Shown here: positions 6,732 through 14,482 of the stretch, in pieces | How the letters are laid out: each line of letters begins with the position of its first letter | Numbering within the stretch: the first letter of the stretch is position 1 | From: Bacteriovoracaceae bacterium UBA6261 | Lineage (GTDB): Bacteria > Bdellovibrionota > Bacteriovoracia > Bacteriovoracales > Bacteriovoracaceae | Assembly: GCA_002440825.1 (NCBI GenBank) | Contig: DJVH01000045.1 | Span: forward strand, 1-16,430 | Reading direction: 5' to 3' | DNA: 16,430 nucleotides | The notes under the pieces: model-generated | The model's database searches: none | What the model was told of the DNA's origin: nothing | Seen by the model: the letters and a program-made list of their open reading frames with translations, nothing else | Translations under genes and position numbers: made by a program

Positions 6732-8300
6732 ATGATGAAAAAACTGACTCTGACAGCTCTCCTGATGAATCTGGTCCTTTTTTCGGCATCTGCTCTGGCG
6801 GCGGCCCTCGATGAAGTGACCTTAATCGACCTTTCCAGCTCGGGAAAAAGTGCAGTCCTTGACCGAGGCTCCCTGGAAAATTATCCCGACGGACTCTATG
6901 GGAAATTTTTTATTCAAACCGGAGACAAGGATTTTCCCAAGATTTTTTTAATTGCTGAGGGCGAATTAATAAAAACTTTTCCTAAAAAATCCTACTGGCT
7001 GCTTTCCAAAATTCATCTGCCAAATTTTGTGCAGAAAAATTCAAAAATACTTGTACTGACTTCCGCTCAAGTTTCCGCAGGAAGGCCAATTGAGCAGAAG
7101 CGCCGACATGTTGTTCTGTCAAAAGATCAATACGATAGCGTCGATCAATATCTCACCGAAAACAGCAATAATGTACCCGACAGGCTTCTGGAAGAACTTG
7201 AGGCCTATGAAAAATCGGATGATCTGTTTGAAACAAACAAAGTGCCCGAAGCAGATCAGCTGGTCGAAACTTATGAGACCTTCAGAAAAACCGGCGGTCA
7301 GCATATGAGTGATGACTACGACGATGAAAGTTCCGAAAGATTCTTTGTGGGAAAAAAAGAAGTTCATCTGGCGGATTTAAGACGTGCAGAAGATAAAAAA
7401 TTGTTGGACTCCATGGCCGCCAATTTTGAATCTAAAACCAACTCTCAAAAATATGGTTTGACCAACGGACTTTACAAAGAACAAAAAAAGATCCGCGGGT
7501 CACGTGAAATCAATGACAGAATTTCTGTCACATCCGTTTATGACGAAATCAAAGAAGAGAAAAAGGCGAGAGACGTTGTAGACCCTCGCGCCCTTGCAAA
7601 AATAAAACGAGACGGTCCGGCCTGGTCGGAAGATATGGATGACGAAACTCTTCGCCGTTATTTCATCCGCACAGGTCTTGAGCGCGAAACACGCCGCCGT
7701 GAACTCGCTTTAAATGAACTTGAGGGCAACGAAATTCTTCTTCATTACTCAGGGTCCACCTCAGATCACACAAGCGTCGATGATCCGAATTACCGAAACC
7801 TCGGCTATAATATCGGCCTTGGTTATGATCTTCACTTATCGCGCGTGAATAAAGAACTGAAAAACTGGTCCATTCAATTCCAGCTGGAAAAAGGTGTTTC
7901 TGACTATGATGTCGGAGGACAAAATGCCCGTGGGGAAGAAGGCTACTATGGGGTCTACCTGAATTATTATTTCATCAATAATCCGCTTACGCTGAATTCA
8001 TTCATCGTTCTTGGCGGCCTGGGAATCAAGGCGGGTTCTATCGACATGTCGAATGACAGATTATCAAAAGAGTATTCTTATCAGGTTCTCACTCTGCCGT
8101 CTCTGCAGTTGATGACCAAATACCGTTTCCGCAGCGGGGACTTAACAGAAGATACGGCCAACGTAGGGGCAAGTTTAAATGCCGGGATCACTATCGACAA
8201 CAAACGTCTTTCTGTCATTGATAATCTTGAAGACGATATCAATGGAAAAATTTCTTTAACCGACATAAGATATTTAGTAGGAATGAGCATTTATTTTTAG
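6732..8300 (+). CDS. Exported protein with N-terminal periplasmic domain and C-terminal beta-barrel-like region
   Basis: A 522-residue protein of no family I recognise. Residues 1-23 form a signal peptide with a probable cut after ALA. Residues about 27-112 form a compact domain, with LDRG at 43-46 and GKFFIQTG at 57-64, that resembles the start of the next gene's product. Residues about 113-330 are a charged, mostly helical linker rich in Glu, Asp, Lys and Arg. Residues about 331-522 alternate aromatic and polar residues in barrel-like strands and end in MSIYF, the C-terminal Phe typical of proteins inserted by the BAM machinery. I infer an outer-membrane barrel with a periplasmic extension. 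Translation may begin at 6732 or at the adjacent ATG at 6735. No Shine-Dalgarno sequence is visible and I could not find a convincing plus-strand promoter. A TTAAAAT at 6716-6722 could be a -10 giving a nearly leaderless message. Confidence 0.8.
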   Translation: MMKKLTLTALLMNLVLFSASALAAALDEVTLIDLSSSGKSAVLDRGSLENYPDGLYGKFFIQTGDKDFPKIFLIAEGELIKTFPKKSYWLLSKIHLPNFVQKNSKILVLTSAQVSAGRPIEQKRRHVVLSKDQYDSVDQYLTENSNNVPDRLLEELEAYEKSDDLFETNKVPEADQLVETYETFRKTGGQHMSDDYDDESSERFFVGKKEVHLADLRRAEDKKLLDSMAANFESKTNSQKYGLTNGLYKEQKKIRGSREINDRISVTSVYDEIKEEKKARDVVDPRALAKIKRDGPAWSEDMDDETLRRYFIRTGLERETRRRELALNELEGNEILLHYSGSTSDHTSVDDPNYRNLGYNIGLGYDLHLSRVNKELKNWSIQFQLEKGVSDYDVGGQNARGEEGYYGVYLNYYFINNPLTLNSFIVLGGLGIKAGSIDMSNDRLSKEYSYQVLTLPSLQLMTKYRFRSGDLTEDTANVGASLNAGITIDNKRLSVIDNLEDDINGKISLTDIRYLVGMSIYF

Positions 8301-8312
8301 GATAGCCTGACT

Positions 8313-9461
8313 ATGATGAAATCGATTTTACTTCTTTCCGCAATCCTCGGCAGTTCAATGACACACGCCCTGGAGATCGATGAAAAACTGACTTTGCGTT
8401 TTCTCAAAGTATCCAATTCCAAGAAAACGATTCTGATTAACCGCGGGGCCGAAGATGGCCTGGCCGTCGGTGATCACGCAAAATTTTTTATCACTTCAGG
8501 TGTTATCGCCAGAGGTGTAGTGGAAAAGGTTTCACCATCGCGCTCGATCTGGTCATTGTACCGTGTGGTTGATCCGGCAGAAATCACAGACAACAAAGTG
8601 TTGAATCTGAAAATCGCCTCGCCTGTAAAAATCACAGAAGATCCAAGCAAAAGTTTAAAAGACGAACCGATTCCGGGCGGCTCAGATAAAATGGACATCA
8701 ATGCTCCAGCAGCAGGAGAAGAAGTTCCAGTTCTGGATGATGCCGATAAAAAAGAGCTGGAAGGTCTGGGCATTGAAGATGAAACGCCAGCACCAAAAAC
8801 GAAGAAAAAAGAAAAAACGGCGGGTTCAAAGAGAGACACTCAGGAAATCGTTTACGATACTCATGCCGATGGACGTGTTTTTCAGGACCGCGATTGGGAG
8901 CTTTGGGGAACCCTTAATGTAAATTCACTTTCAGGTACGCACACAAATCCTTCAACCGATACCAGTACAGATTCAAGCCGTTCACAAATGGAAGGAACGC
9001 TGGGTGTGGAAAAATATTTTTCAACAGCGTCTTCTGAATTCTGGAGAAATTTCTCTGCTCAGCTTTTTGGAAGTCTGCAAAGCCAGGAGACCGGTTCGGG
9101 TGGTGTGACTAGTACGCAAACGCACACAGACATCGGTGCCGGCGCCAGTTATCATTTTTTTCACGCACCAAACAGCATCAATCAATTCATCGGATTCGGT
9201 AATATCAGCGCAGGCCTTGGGACAAATTCATTGAAGACAGAAAACGCGACGTCTTCAAGTGATACCAAAGGTTCAGAAAACTTTTTTTCTGCCGGGATTG
9301 GATCTAAGTATTATCTTTCGAATGGAATCGGCTTCCGTGCCATGGTTGATTACACTCATCGTTCTGAAGGACTTGATATCGAATCGGCAGGTGAGACTCA
9401 TACAGAAACCGATACTCTCAGCGGCTTTAGAGTGCAGATGGGATTTTCGTACAGATTTTGA
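8313..9461 (+). CDS. Exported beta-barrel-like protein, apparent paralogue of the preceding gene
   Basis: A 382-residue protein of unrecognised family. Signal peptide 1-19 has a probable cut after THA. Residues about 20-105 form a domain with LINRGAEDGLAVGD at 41-54, AKFF at 56-59 and SIWSLYR at 78-84, collinear with the N-terminal domain of the upstream protein. RG-x-x-DGL-x-x-GD is a pattern seen in small beta domains of several envelope proteins. Residues about 106-185 are a Pro/Lys/Glu-rich linker, much shorter and unlike its neighbour's. Residues about 190-382 are Gly/Ser/Thr-rich alternating strands ending in FSYRF, again an outer-membrane C-terminus. It begins 12 bases after the preceding stop, with an AGGA overlapping that stop at 8299-8302, so the two form an operon. 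An ATG at 8316 is an equal alternative start. The function is unknown. Confidence 0.8.
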   Translation: MMKSILLLSAILGSSMTHALEIDEKLTLRFLKVSNSKKTILINRGAEDGLAVGDHAKFFITSGVIARGVVEKVSPSRSIWSLYRVVDPAEITDNKVLNLKIASPVKITEDPSKSLKDEPIPGGSDKMDINAPAAGEEVPVLDDADKKELEGLGIEDETPAPKTKKKEKTAGSKRDTQEIVYDTHADGRVFQDRDWELWGTLNVNSLSGTHTNPSTDTSTDSSRSQMEGTLGVEKYFSTASSEFWRNFSAQLFGSLQSQETGSGGVTSTQTHTDIGAGASYHFFHAPNSINQFIGFGNISAGLGTNSLKTENATSSSDTKGSENFFSAGIGSKYYLSNGIGFRAMVDYTHRSEGLDIESAGETHTETDTLSGFRVQMGFSYRF

Positions 9462-10196
9462 TTATTTCAGTGGAGTCAGACCGTATTTTTTCATAATGGC
9501 CTGATAACTGCCGTCTTTTTTCATTTCTGCGAATGTTTTTTGCCATCGAAGAACTTGTTCTTTATCAAGAGCTTTCGAAGCGCCAACGTATTCGCGAAGA
9601 ACAGTAAGTTCAGCGCCAACCCGCATATCTTTGCGGTCCATATCAGCATCTTTTTTGTACTGGCTTAATCCACTTAAAGGCGCCACCCAGGCATCAATCC
9701 GGCCTAGTTTTAATTTTTTTACATTTTGAACATCATTGCTTGCTACTTCGAGATTGGTGAAGCCCAACTCTCTGAGAAGAGCGTCTGCAACAGAGCCGGT
9801 GAGGATGCCGATTTTTAGTTTTTTGGAAGATTCAAGAGTAGAAATATCGACTTTGGACTCTTTTAGCGCCACGATGACATACGGATCATCGAGAACATGC
9901 AACAACCATGTGTATTTTTCTTCTCTTTCTTTGGTGCGCGCCAACGGGATAAGGACAATATCCGGATTGTTTTCTGCTTCAAAGCGTGCGCGTGCCCAGG
10001 GAATAAATTCAATTTTATTTTTGTACTGATTTCTTTTAATAATTTCCAGAACCACATCATGAATGGCCCCGGCCCCGCCCTTTTCAGTGGGATAAGTATA
10101 AGGCGGAAAATTAGCTGAAAAAAATTTCAGTTCACCGCTCATGGCAGTTTGAGAGAACAAAAGAAGACAAAGACTCATCTGCAAAAATTGTTTCAT
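9462..10196 (-). CDS. Periplasmic family 3 solute-binding protein
   Basis: A 244-residue periplasmic protein of the type II binding fold used by polar amino acid transporters (SBP_bac_3). Residues 1-20 are a signal peptide cut after AMS; there is no lipobox Cys. The mature start (ELKFFSANFPPYTY), the GAIHDVVLEIIKR helix at 43-55, the PWARA segment at 66-70, the LARTKEREEKYTW stretch, the GSVADALL hinge region and the closing DGSYQAIMKKYGL are family features. Its ATG overlaps the stop of the histidine kinase gene by four bases (ATGA), and no permease or ATPase gene is present. It may therefore serve as a periplasmic sensing partner of that kinase, or as an orphan binding protein. The ligand cannot be read from the sequence. 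Its stop codon directly abuts that of the convergent barrel gene. Confidence 0.85.
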   Translation of the reverse strand: MKQFLQMSLCLLLFSQTAMSGELKFFSANFPPYTYPTEKGGAGAIHDVVLEIIKRNQYKNKIEFIPWARARFEAENNPDIVLIPLARTKEREEKYTWLLHVLDDPYVIVALKESKVDISTLESSKKLKIGILTGSVADALLRELGFTNLEVASNDVQNVKKLKLGRIDAWVAPLSGLSQYKKDADMDRKDMRVGAELTVLREYVGASKALDKEQVLRWQKTFAEMKKDGSYQAIMKKYGLTPLK

Positions 10197-11626
10197 TTGA
10201 TCACCTGAAGGGGAATAGGAAGTTTAATAACAAAACTTGTATTTTCAGATTTGCGATCTATGTAAAACTGCCCATTATGTTTTTTTATGATGGTCATTGA
10301 GAGACTGAGGCCGAGCCCGGTTCCTTTTCCTGCATCTTTTGTCGTGAAAAAAGGTTGCATAATCTTATCGTGAAGTTCAAGAGGAATCCCTTTTCCCGAA
10401 TCAGTGACTCTGATGATCATTTCATCGTTTTCAACGGTACAACTAATCTGAATCCATTTTTCAGGAAGAGCAGAGACAGCATCGTAAGAATTGTGCAGAA
10501 GATTTAACAGGACCTGTGACAATTGAATCTTTCTGCCCTGGAAGGAGTGATGCAGCCACTCGGATTCCGGAATGCGGAGTTCAATTCCAGCGTGTCGGAA
10601 TTTTTCTCCGCATAGAGAAATGACATCGTTGATAATGTCATTCCAGGTGAATTCACTCATCTCTTCGCTGCTGGCGTCTCGGGAGAGAGCAAGCATTCCA
10701 TTGATGATTTTAGTAATCCTGTCAGTCGTCTTATCAATTTTTTCAAAATAACCAGAAAGCTTTTCAGGAGAAGATTCACCTTTTTCAATGTTTTTTTGAA
10801 GAAGTTTTGAGGAAGAACCTATGATCGTCAATGGATTGTTGATTTCATGGGCAATCCCACCGGCCATTTCTCCAAGCGAAGACATTCGCGACGAGATTTC
10901 CAGCTGACGACGTTGCTCAGAATTCACTTCTTCCATTTCCATATAGGATTTGTAGATTTTATGTCTCATCTCATTGATGGATGTCACCAGCGAACTCAAT
11001 TCATCTGGTTCATTGAAAAAAACATTTTTTTCAAGTTTAAGTTTCTCATCTGATTTCACATCAATGTTTTTAACAAAGCCGGCAATGTGAATAAGATGCT
11101 TGGTGAGAAGATGTTGAATGCTGAGTAAGAGAAGAGCTGAAACCAGAAAAGTTTTTACGAACTGAGAAATAAAAATAATGAAAATTTTATTTTTAATTTT
11201 TGCCCAGACCTGATCTTTACTGCCGTGAATAACCAACGTGCCTAAGTAGACATCTTCGCTTTGATTTGTGTAATTGAGTTCAATCGATTTTTCTATCGCG
11301 TCTTCGACAGGTCTTCCAGCTTCATAAGTTTTTCTGCCACGGTATTCAATCAAGACATGCTGAATTCCCGGAATACTGATAATCCCTGCCAATTGGGTTT
11401 TTACCTGCGCCTCATTGAGTTCCCAAAGTGAAGCCGCGAGGCTGGGAGAATGGCTTCGTTCAACGAGCGTCAGGCTTTTTTTAATTGAGTTAATTTCCTG
11501 ACTATAATCGAAATAGAGCTGAAATGATGTTGTGAAAAGAGTGACAATAGAACTGATGAGCAGAACGGCAGCCAGAATTTTCTGTGTGATCGTATGAGGT
11601 CGTATTGCGAATGAATTTTCTTGCAT
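10193..11626 (-). CDS. Membrane-bound sensor histidine kinase
   Basis: A 477-residue two-component sensor kinase. TM1 is about 16-38; an extracytoplasmic sensor of about 110 residues follows (LAASLWELNEAQVKTQL near 63-79, GIQHVLIEYRG near 87-97), similar in pattern to CHASE-type sensors; TM2 is about 147-170; then comes a HAMP-like linker and a coiled-coil stretch (about 220-248). The dimerisation helix holds the phosphoacceptor His 260 in GGIAHEINNPL. The ATPase domain has the N box at 371-383 (Asn 375 and 379), DSGKGIP at 409-415, PFFTTK at 425-430 and GKGTGLGLSLS at 433-443. All kinase motifs are intact. No receiver domain or response regulator is in the window. AAGGAA precedes the ATG at 11626. 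Its stop overlaps the start of the solute-binding protein gene, which points to a shared signalling role. Confidence 0.93.
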   Translation of the reverse strand: MQENSFAIRPHTITQKILAAVLLISSIVTLFTTSFQLYFDYSQEINSIKKSLTLVERSHSPSLAASLWELNEAQVKTQLAGIISIPGIQHVLIEYRGRKTYEAGRPVEDAIEKSIELNYTNQSEDVYLGTLVIHGSKDQVWAKIKNKIFIIFISQFVKTFLVSALLLLSIQHLLTKHLIHIAGFVKNIDVKSDEKLKLEKNVFFNEPDELSSLVTSINEMRHKIYKSYMEMEEVNSEQRRQLEISSRMSSLGEMAGGIAHEINNPLTIIGSSSKLLQKNIEKGESSPEKLSGYFEKIDKTTDRITKIINGMLALSRDASSEEMSEFTWNDIINDVISLCGEKFRHAGIELRIPESEWLHHSFQGRKIQLSQVLLNLLHNSYDAVSALPEKWIQISCTVENDEMIIRVTDSGKGIPLELHDKIMQPFFTTKDAGKGTGLGLSLSMTIIKKHNGQFYIDRKSENTSFVIKLPIPLQVIK

Positions 11627-11652
11627 TGATAAAGTTCCTTCACCATCATTTT

Positions 11653-11667
11653 ACCTCATCATGAGGT
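11653..11667. promoter_or_regulatory. Perfect 15-base dyad between glpD and the histidine kinase gene
   Basis: ACCTCATCATGAGGT is a 7+1+7 inverted repeat centred at 11660, about 34 bases before the kinase start and within the 51-base gap after glpD. No T-run follows it on either strand, so it does not look like a terminator. An operator or an mRNA hairpin (six base pairs, three-base loop) controlling the kinase operon is more likely. Confidence 0.45.
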
Positions 11668-11677
11668 TAAAAGAACT

Positions 11678-13111
11678 TTATTTAAATCTGATAATTTCTT
11701 CCTCGTCAATCCTAATGTACTTCCTCAGAAGAAGAAGGTGAGACTTGAAATAATCGTCAAAACTCACTTGAGGATTGCGCTTGGTCCAGAGTGAGCGGGA
11801 TGTGATGCCCAGCCGTCTGCTTAACAGATCCTGAAATGTTTTTGGCATCTCTTGCTCACAAATAAACTGAAGATCTTCTGCAGTGGGAAGCTTCCACTCA
11901 AAAGGTAGGACGATTGACTTCTGGCGAAGGGGTTTTAGTGTAATATCGCGATTGTAGGCGTGACCGAATTTATGGCAGATTTCTTTGGTGATTTCCTGAC
12001 CCATCACGCGAAAAGTAGTATATTTCCCTCCGGCAATGACATAGGTGTGGGAGAGCGGCTGAAAAATTTTATGTTCGCGTGAAGTCTTGCCGCGATCATT
12101 GCCCGATCCTTCGCGCACCAAGGGTCTCACGCCTGCAAATGTAGAAAGCACGTGTGATTGATTCAAACCCAAGGTTGGAAAGTAATCGTTGAGAGCAGTA
12201 AGAAGGTAATCCACTTCGCTCTTGCTTGGTTTAATATTATTAAAATCTTCTTCCGCAGGGACTTCCGTGGTTCCCACTAATACCTGATCACCGTGAGGAA
12301 TGACGAAGATAACCCGATCTTCATTTTTTCCCTGACCTTTTGGGGTCATTACAATGGGATGAGTGAGCGGAAGATCCTGAGCGGAAATCCACAGGTGAGA
12401 GCCCTTTGAAGGAAGAAGAACATTTTCCCAATTGTATCCAGGACAATTTTTTAAAAACTTATCAGTGAATGGTCCAAGCGCATAGATGACCTGACGTGCG
12501 CAAACCTGAAATTCTTCATTCGTCAGCACATTTTTACAGTGAAGGATCGTCATTTCAGTTTTTGGCTCAACTTTAATCACTTCAGTGTAGTTCATCGCTT
12601 TTGCATGCGGTTCTTTTAAAGCATCATAAATCACTTCAAGCGTGATTTTTGCATCATCCATAATGCCGTCGTAATAGACGCCGGCACCTGTGAGTCCGTC
12701 GCGTTTTAATCCGTAAATATCGAGCACGACTTCTTCAGGTTTTTTAATAGAGAAAGGAGAGTTCTTAAAACTTGAAAGAAGATCATAAAGGAAAAGTCCG
12801 ATATGAATCATCCAAAGAGGGCGTTTGGCATCTTTATAAACCGGAAGATAAAAGGCCGCTTCACGGGCCAGGTGTGGTGTCAGCTTTAACCAGAGATTTT
12901 TTTCGTGAAGAGCTTCAAAAACAAGGGCGAAGTCCATATTTTCAAGGTAACGGATTCCTCCGTGAAGCATTTTTGAACTTCTCTCGCTGGTTTGTGATGA
13001 AAAATCATTCTTTTCAATGAGAAGTGTTTCAATCCCGTTTAAAGCAAGGTCGCGAAAAATGCCTGCACCAACAATTCCACCACCCACAACGACTGTCTTA
13101 TATGTCTTCAT
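11678..13111 (-). CDS. glpD: Aerobic (FAD) glycerol-3-phosphate dehydrogenase
   Basis: Oxidises sn-glycerol 3-phosphate to dihydroxyacetone phosphate at the inner face of the cytoplasmic membrane and feeds electrons to quinone. The 477 residues are slightly below the usual 500-plus. The N-terminal FAD-binding fold shows VVGGGIVGAG at 8-17 and Glu 33 at the end of the second strand. The family signature SSKMLHGGIRYLE spans 45-57. AGVRPLVRE and the later AGGKYTTFR segments are typical of the substrate/FAD domain. A shortened C-terminal DAO-type domain begins around 385 (EQEMPKTFQDLLSRR). The ATG follows the stop of the upstream gene with no gap (TAAATG) and lacks a strong ribosome binding site, so translation is probably coupled. 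No glycerol kinase or facilitator gene is in the window. A role in phospholipid-derived glycerol phosphate use is plausible but inferred. Confidence 0.93.
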   Translation of the reverse strand: MKTYKTVVVGGGIVGAGIFRDLALNGIETLLIEKNDFSSQTSERSSKMLHGGIRYLENMDFALVFEALHEKNLWLKLTPHLAREAAFYLPVYKDAKRPLWMIHIGLFLYDLLSSFKNSPFSIKKPEEVVLDIYGLKRDGLTGAGVYYDGIMDDAKITLEVIYDALKEPHAKAMNYTEVIKVEPKTEMTILHCKNVLTNEEFQVCARQVIYALGPFTDKFLKNCPGYNWENVLLPSKGSHLWISAQDLPLTHPIVMTPKGQGKNEDRVIFVIPHGDQVLVGTTEVPAEEDFNNIKPSKSEVDYLLTALNDYFPTLGLNQSHVLSTFAGVRPLVREGSGNDRGKTSREHKIFQPLSHTYVIAGGKYTTFRVMGQEITKEICHKFGHAYNRDITLKPLRQKSIVLPFEWKLPTAEDLQFICEQEMPKTFQDLLSRRLGITSRSLWTKRNPQVSFDDYFKSHLLLLRKYIRIDEEEIIRFK

Positions 13112-14482
13112 TTAGTACTCAGGAGAGACAACGGCCATGGTTGCACTGGCCGTGAGTTGATAACAATTTTTTCCATTGGCCGTTTTTTCAAATGGCAGAG
13201 GCTGAAGCTGATAGGAAAGGCCCAGCAAGGCATTGGCCTTCTCTTTTTGTGCTTTGGATTTTAATTCTTCCGCAAGTGTCACAAATAGATAATCAAATGA
13301 ACTGCGATAATCCATGAAGGCCTGCTCGCTGGAAAGCGAGTCTTCTTCACTTGAAAGATATTCGCTCAACTCGTTTTGTGAGCGTTCCTGTTTCTGTACA
13401 AAGGCCAGGCGCTCCAGTTCTTCTTCATCGACGATGGCGAAACTTGTGCGTACACCGACATATTTCTGTATTTTGTAGCCTTCCAGATGGGCAGTTGTTG
13501 CGACGATGATTTCTTTTGAAATGTCTTTGGTTTCGGAATTTCCGGAATCGGCCACATAGGATTCGGAAATGTTCTGACGAAGACTTTCTTTTTTTACAAG
13601 ACCTTTAGGATTTTGCTCACCGGATTTGGATGGATGAACTTCATCAGATAATCCCATTTCCAGATCACAATCAAAGCGTCGCAGTTTATGGGCAAGAATG
13701 ATAGCGCTGTATTCGCTGATTTGAGGAACAAGCAGGTTTCCCATTTCCAGGGCTTGGTTTGTTTCATCAAGATTCTGTTCGGTCACAATTCCAAATTCCG
13801 TCAGGAGACTCAAAATGCTTTCTTTATCATCTTCATATTTCAAATTGCGAATGATGAGACTGTAAGGAGGATTGCCACCGCCCTGAATCTGACCATAGGA
13901 AAAATTCTGAGCAAAAGTTTTGACTTCAGTAAATCGTTCTGGTGGTAATTCTTGTGGAGCTTCTTGCTCTGGCGTTTCTTCGTAAGAGGGAAGCTCTTCT
14001 GTTGTAAAAGGTTCTGAGATGGCTTCTTCTTCTGCAGGAGATTCGTTTGAAAAATCAGATGATAATTCAGACGAGAAATCTGACGAAAAATCGGAAGCGA
14101 AATCCGATTCTGTTGATGTTTCTTCCGAAGTAGTTTCGCTTAAAGAAAAATCACCTGACATTTCACCTTCAGACGATTCCAGAGGCAGATCAGGCATGCT
14201 GATAAGTTCTTCTGAATCGCTTTCAAGAGATTCAAACGGAACTTCAGGCGGAGCTTCTTCGGTATGGGATTCCAGATCGCTTAGATCTGAAACCGCAGGA
14301 AGGTCAAGGCCATTGGTGGTGACTTCAGTGCTTGTGCCATCAGCTTTGTGATAGGACTGGTCGAAATCACCAAATTTCGATTCGAGATCGGGATCTTCTT
14401 CGTGCAGAAACTCAGAGAGATCTTCTATTCGGGTTAAATCCTTGCGATCATCATCATCGTCATTATTATGGCCATTGCCCAT
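13112..14482 (-). CDS. Acidic-linker protein with a YbjQ-like C-terminal domain, coupled to secA
   Basis: A 456-residue protein whose family I do not firmly recognise. Residues about 8-185 are low-complexity and strongly acidic (Asp, Glu, Ser), including Ser-Asp-Phe repeats at 127-145, and are probably disordered. A short folded module follows at about 204-282, with LIIRNLKYEDDKES and MGNLLVPQISEY motifs. Residues about 325-452 resemble the YbjQ/UPF0145 pattern: ATTAHLEGYKIQKYVGV at 328-344, then a helix and KANALLGLSYQL at 414-425, and TASATMAVV at 444-452. That family forms small oligomeric beta-alpha proteins of unclear function, once proposed to bind metals. An insertion rich in Glu and Ser interrupts the domain, and it is degenerate. 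No signal peptide or membrane segment is visible. The start at 14482 overlaps the secA stop as TAATG, with GGAG ten bases upstream; ATGs at 14503 and 14536 are less well placed. Confidence 0.75.
   Translation of the reverse strand: MGNGHNNDDDDDRKDLTRIEDLSEFLHEEDPDLESKFGDFDQSYHKADGTSTEVTTNGLDLPAVSDLSDLESHTEEAPPEVPFESLESDSEELISMPDLPLESSEGEMSGDFSLSETTSEETSTESDFASDFSSDFSSELSSDFSNESPAEEEAISEPFTTEELPSYEETPEQEAPQELPPERFTEVKTFAQNFSYGQIQGGGNPPYSLIIRNLKYEDDKESILSLLTEFGIVTEQNLDETNQALEMGNLLVPQISEYSAIILAHKLRRFDCDLEMGLSDEVHPSKSGEQNPKGLVKKESLRQNISESYVADSGNSETKDISKEIIVATTAHLEGYKIQKYVGVRTSFAIVDEEELERLAFVQKQERSQNELSEYLSSEEDSLSSEQAFMDYRSSFDYLFVTLAEELKSKAQKEKANALLGLSYQLQPLPFEKTANGKNCYQLTASATMAVVSPEY

Noticed and set aside
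9495..9522. GGC/GCC hairpin followed by T-rich sequence as a terminator for the barrel operon
   Set aside because: The stem is only about three base pairs and the T-run encodes Lys codons of the opposite gene; too weak to call.
14046..14106. Short repeats that could suggest a CRISPR-like array
   Set aside because: The units are 12-15 bases, imperfect, without spacers, in frame with a coding region, and no cas genes are present.
14019..14351. 110-codon plus-strand frame rich in Ser, Asp and Lys
   Set aside because: It mirrors the acidic repeat region of the minus-strand gene; the low complexity comes from the repeats read backwards.
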